Shown here: positions 60,873 through 64,000 of the stretch, piece by piece
Numbering within the stretch: the stretch's first letter is position 1
How the letters are laid out: every line of letters begins with the position of its first letter
Assembly (NCBI GenBank): GCA_963753055.1
Contig: CAVWAP010000004.1
Span: 496,001-560,000 of the forward strand
Length of the DNA stretch: 64,000 bases
Source of the DNA: JAUWGC01 sp963753055
Lineage (GTDB): Bacteria > Bacteroidota > Bacteroidia > Bacteroidales > B18-G4
Direction: 5' to 3'
Made by a program: the position numbers and the translations under genes
The notes under the pieces: generated by a model
Database searches by the model: none
What the model was told of the DNA's origin: nothing
What the model saw: only the letters and a program-made list of their open reading frames with translations

Positions 60873-62522
60873 ATGGAGACAATCAAAAAAACACTTAAGG
60901 ACTCAGCTGCAGCGAGATGGCTGGTTTTAATACTTATTAGTGGACTGACTTTTGGCACTTACTGGTTCCAGGATTTCTTTTCAGGCATCAAGCCATTGAT
61001 GATTACTGAAATGGGTATTACCAGCAGCCAGTTTGGTTCACTTATACAATGGACCACGTGGGCCAATGTATTTGGAATGATCATTATTGGGGGCATTATC
61101 CTCGATAATTGGGGCATTCGCCGAACGGGTATTGTTTTTGGAGCCCTTGCCGTGCTTGGTGCATCATTAACAGCCATGGGAGCTGCCGGTACCTTCTCAG
61201 ATGATATCGATTCTCAGATGTGGACAATGATGATTGGCCGTTTATTATTTGGCTCAGGCCTTGAAGTTGTTTGTGTAATAGCGATGAGAACCATTGTTAA
61301 GTGGTTCAAAGGGTATGAGCTTGCACTTGCCATGGCCATCAATATGGGATTTGGCCGATTGGGATCTACTCTCGGACAGGCTTTATCAATAGATATTGGT
61401 GGTGGAGTGGTCAGTCCTTCAGTAAACTTTGCAGCTACACTCATTGCTATTGGATTGCTCATGTTCTTGATTTACATCATGTTTGATGTTAAGCTTGACA
61501 GGCAAATGAAAGGTCAGGCAAGTGATGGTGCTGACGAGTCTTTCCGTTTTTCAGATCTTGTAAAACTCATTACTAACAAGTCATTTATTTTGATTGCACT
61601 GCTTTGCGTTACATTCTACTCTGCAGTATTCCCATTCATGCAATATGCACCTGATCTGCTGATCCACAAATTCAATTTTACATATGATCTGCCGGATAGT
61701 GCCTCGATAGTGCTCTTTGGTAGCGAAGCCCTGGGTAATGCATCTGTTTATATAGGGCTATTCATTTTCGCGCTTGCGGTAACTCTCGTACCTGCGAGGA
61801 TCCAGAACCGGCAGGGAAAGACTATATCGCTTGTCATCGTTTTAGTATTGTTTGTACTCTTTATATATTCTCTTTCAGATACACTGGCTGTATGGCTGAC
61901 CAATGGTCCTAAAACTGCAAGTTTGATCCCCCTTGGCTCCATACTCTTTACTCCGATATTTGGAAAAATTGTGGACAGCAAGGGAAGGGCCGCATCATTG
62001 ATGATACTTGGCTCTGCGCTGCTGATATTTGCTCACCTGACACTGTCAATTTTTGATAATGTCCTGCTGGGCTATCTCGGGCTTCTGTCTCTTGGTATTG
62101 CGTTCTCACTGGTGCCGGCTGCCATGTGGCCCTCTGTTGCTAAGATCGTTGCTGAGAACAGGCTGGGTACTGCTTATGCTACTATGTTTACTATCCAGAA
62201 CTGGGGTTTGAACCTGTTCTTCTGGGGCATCGGAGCGGTGCTGGATAAAGTTAATCCAAGTATTGTGGCAGACCTTGAATCTGCAAGGACAACATTGGAA
62301 GCTCAGGGACTTAGTAATGTGGAGATCAGCGAGAAAATTCAATATATGCAATATGTCTCACATGAGATCCCGGCATTTAATTACACAACTCCTATCCTGA
62401 TGCTGGTTGGCCTGGGTGTTGTTGCCATGTTCCTGGCATTCATGCTCAAGCGAGCTGACAAGCAGCAAGGATATGGACTTGAGATGCCTTCAGGGCAGAA
62501 ACCGGATAAAGAAGGAGAATAG
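60873..62522 (+). CDS. MFS transporter
   Basis: From the ATG at 60873 the protein has 549 residues with about 12 membrane segments and MFS loop patterns such as GGIILDNWGIRRTG and the related second-half loop FGKIVDSKGRAAS. The substrate is unknown. A stretch of ~30 residues between helices 6 and 7 is hydrophilic. The gene is followed directly by a purine-rich repeat block that begins at its stop codon. Confidence 0.9.
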   Translation: METIKKTLKDSAAARWLVLILISGLTFGTYWFQDFFSGIKPLMITEMGITSSQFGSLIQWTTWANVFGMIIIGGIILDNWGIRRTGIVFGALAVLGASLTAMGAAGTFSDDIDSQMWTMMIGRLLFGSGLEVVCVIAMRTIVKWFKGYELALAMAINMGFGRLGSTLGQALSIDIGGGVVSPSVNFAATLIAIGLLMFLIYIMFDVKLDRQMKGQASDGADESFRFSDLVKLITNKSFILIALLCVTFYSAVFPFMQYAPDLLIHKFNFTYDLPDSASIVLFGSEALGNASVYIGLFIFALAVTLVPARIQNRQGKTISLVIVLVLFVLFIYSLSDTLAVWLTNGPKTASLIPLGSILFTPIFGKIVDSKGRAASLMILGSALLIFAHLTLSIFDNVLLGYLGLLSLGIAFSLVPAAMWPSVAKIVAENRLGTAYATMFTIQNWGLNLFFWGIGAVLDKVNPSIVADLESARTTLEAQGLSNVEISEKIQYMQYVSHEIPAFNYTTPILMLVGLGVVAMFLAFMLKRADKQQGYGLEMPSGQKPDKEGE

Positions 62523-62734
62523 AGAAGAGAAAAGAGGAAAAGAGAGAAGAGAGAAGAGAGAAGGAGAGAGAAGTGGAGCGAGGCAAAGCCGAGGGACATC
62601 CCGCCGAAGGCGGGGAGAGAGAGAAGAGAGAAGTGGAGCGAGGCAAAGCCGAGGGACATCCCGCCGAAGGCGGGGAGAGAAGAAGAAAAAAGAGAGAAGA
62701 GAAAAGAGAAAAGAGAAAAGAGAAAGAAAATCTC
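62523..62734. repeat. Purine-rich repeat block with a 60-bp direct repeat
   Basis: AGAAGAG and AAAAGAG heptamers flank two copies of a 56-bp unit (62565-62620 and 62625-62680, period 60). Each unit contains GGC-AAA-GCC and CCGCC-GAA-GGCGG hairpins. Apparent ORFs across it are low-complexity and not genes. Confidence 0.9.
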
Positions 62735-62811
62735 AATACTAAATACTCAATACATAATACTTAATACTAAATACATAATACTTAATACTAAATACTAAAT
62801 ACTAAATACGA
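62735..62811. repeat. Heptamer tandem repeat AATACNN
   Basis: Eleven near-consecutive 7-bp units (AATACTA, AATACTC, AATACAT, AATACTT and others) end 7 bp before the pepD start. Only one extra base (62762/62763) interrupts the phase. Confidence 0.92.
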
Positions 62812-62818
62812 TTAAAAC

Positions 62819-64000
62819 ATGGGCAAAGAGATATTAGATTTGGAACCGAAGCATTTATGGTCACATTTTTACGAGCTGACGCAGGTTCCCAGGCCTTCGA
62901 AACATGAAGACAGGATACAGGCTTTTTTGAAGAAGTTTGGTGAGGACCTTGGTCTGAAAACCATTCAGGACGAGGTAGGTAATATTATTATCAAAAAGGC
63001 GGCGACGGCAGGGATGGAAGGCAGGAAGGGTGTTATACTTCAGGCGCACCTCGACATGGTTCCACAAAAGAACAGTGGCACCAAACATGATTTTGAAAAT
63101 GACCCGATTGATGCCTGGATCGATGGTGAGTGGGTGAAGGCGAAAGGCACAACGCTTGGTTCTGATAATGGAATTGGAGCAGCCGCAGCCATGGCTGTCC
63201 TTGCTTCAAAGGACCTGGTTCACGGACCGGTTGAGGCTTTACTTACCTCGGATGAAGAAACAGGTATGACCGGTGCCAATGGCTTGAAAGCAGGTCTACT
63301 GGATGGCGACATTCTGATTAACCTGGATTCGGAAGATGAAGGCGAGCTGTATATTGGTTGCGCCGGTGGAGTCAATACCAATGCGAATTTCAAGTATAAA
63401 AGTGAAGAGATCCCCCCTAACCTTGTGCCTTATAAGCTAAGCGTTACAGGATTAAAAGGCGGACATTCAGGATTGGATATACATCTTGGCAGAGGCAATG
63501 CCAACAAGATCATTAACACGTTAATGATGCAGTCGGCTGAGCAGTTTGGCCTGAGGCTGGCGAAGATTGACGGTGGCAGCCTGCGCAATGCTATCCCAAG
63601 GGAAGCCTTTGCAGTGGTGCTGGTTCCTGAAGCCAATAAGGATGACTTTAATGCATTTGTTGAAGCATATGAGAAAGAGAAAAAACAGGAATTCCAGGAC
63701 GCTGATCCGGGATTGATAATTACCTCGGTCCGGACCAAGATGCCTGAGGCAGTGATGGATGTTCAGGGACAGAATAATGTGTTCAAGGCTGTCGATGGAT
63801 GCCCGAATGGAGTCATCGCTATGAGTAAAGACATGGAAGGCGTTGTTGAAACATCAACAAATCTTGCCGTGGTTAAATCGGAAAATGGTTCTGTTGAAAT
63901 TGCTACCCTTCAGCGTAGTTCAGTTGATGCCGATAAAGACAAGATTGCACAGGAAGTTTTTGATGTTTTTAAAGGTGCTGGAGGCGAACCTGTCATGACT
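62819..64000 (+). CDS. pepD: Aminoacyl-histidine dipeptidase (M20C), 3' end outside window
   Basis: The frame starts with ATG at 62819 (MGKEILDLEPKHLWSHFYELT) and stays open to the window end, giving 394 of about 485 expected residues. Zinc-site features are visible: HLDMV, GSDNGIG, TSDEETGMTGA and LDSEDE. The family hydrolyses dipeptides, including Xaa-His types, in the cytoplasm. It is preceded by heptamer repeats, leaving almost no leader of ordinary sequence. Confidence 0.95.
   Translation, partial: MGKEILDLEPKHLWSHFYELTQVPRPSKHEDRIQAFLKKFGEDLGLKTIQDEVGNIIIKKAATAGMEGRKGVILQAHLDMVPQKNSGTKHDFENDPIDAWIDGEWVKAKGTTLGSDNGIGAAAAMAVLASKDLVHGPVEALLTSDEETGMTGANGLKAGLLDGDILINLDSEDEGELYIGCAGGVNTNANFKYKSEEIPPNLVPYKLSVTGLKGGHSGLDIHLGRGNANKIINTLMMQSAEQFGLRLAKIDGGSLRNAIPREAFAVVLVPEANKDDFNAFVEAYEKEKKQEFQDADPGLIITSVRTKMPEAVMDVQGQNNVFKAVDGCPNGVIAMSKDMEGVVETSTNLAVVKSENGSVEIATLQRSSVDADKDKIAQEVFDVFKGAGGEPVMT

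Noticed and set aside
62407..62764. Open frames over the purine repeat block
   Set aside because: They consist of Arg/Glu/Lys or Ser/Leu low-complexity repeats created by the tandem repeats.

Overview
The window reads as chromosomal DNA of a member of the Bacteroidota, probably class Bacteroidia. The signs are seven secreted proteins with C-terminal type IX secretion (T9SS) sorting domains, a PorT-like T9SS component, a SusC-type TonB-dependent receptor, promoters of the form TTTG-N19-TAnnTTTG, mostly missing Shine-Dalgarno sequences, and family-typical gene orders (rpsF-rpsR-rplI; a DUF2520-kdsC-UbiA-maf-DUF502-surE-lpxB run). No species can be named from the sequence alone.

Layout. 1-5.7 kb: two Asp-box T9SS cargo proteins and a secreted M28 peptidase with a PDZ domain. 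5.7-10.7 kb: GtrA, the rpsF operon, WecB, RadC, rpsT and a secreted unknown. 10.9-16.6 kb: an FtsX/MacB-type ABC permease divergent from an NtrC-type regulator and its histidine kinase; a good sigma-54 site precedes the permease, and IS21-like end relics lie on both sides. 16.7-21.3 kb: tRNA-Glu, an unknown gene with porT, heptose kinase, a frameshifted aspartate aminotransferase and a conserved membrane-anchored protein. 21.4-25.8 kb: a 1489-residue DUF4397 repeat protein. 26-28.2 kb: an SRPBCC protein, an ECF sigma factor and a CarH-like MerR/cobalamin-binding regulator, a possible small light- or B12-responsive locus. 28.3-36.5 kb: a tightly packed housekeeping run (DUF2520, KdsC, UbiA, Maf, DUF502, SurE, LpxB, a BASS transporter, ComEC). 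36.5-37.4 kb: tRNA-Asp with its 3' end duplicated 750 bp downstream, marking an old integration site. 37.4-58.2 kb: an envelope and secretion region with a TonB receptor and its cargo partner, large T9SS cargo proteins, an MBOAT/AlgJ-type O-acetylation pair, a papain-like protease, and a four-gene operon ending in a leucine-rich-repeat protein. 58.4-64 kb: PNP, a LysM glucosaminidase, RsmG, an MFS transporter and a partial PepD.

Three patterns run across the window. (1) Intergenic tandem arrays of several unrelated sequences nearly all have a 7-bp period and often begin at a stop codon. (2) Four translation-related promoters share the same two boxes, spacing or near-spacing, and a CACTCC start region. 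(3) T9SS cargo genes dominate the accessory regions. No CRISPR array, rRNA or intact transposase gene was seen.
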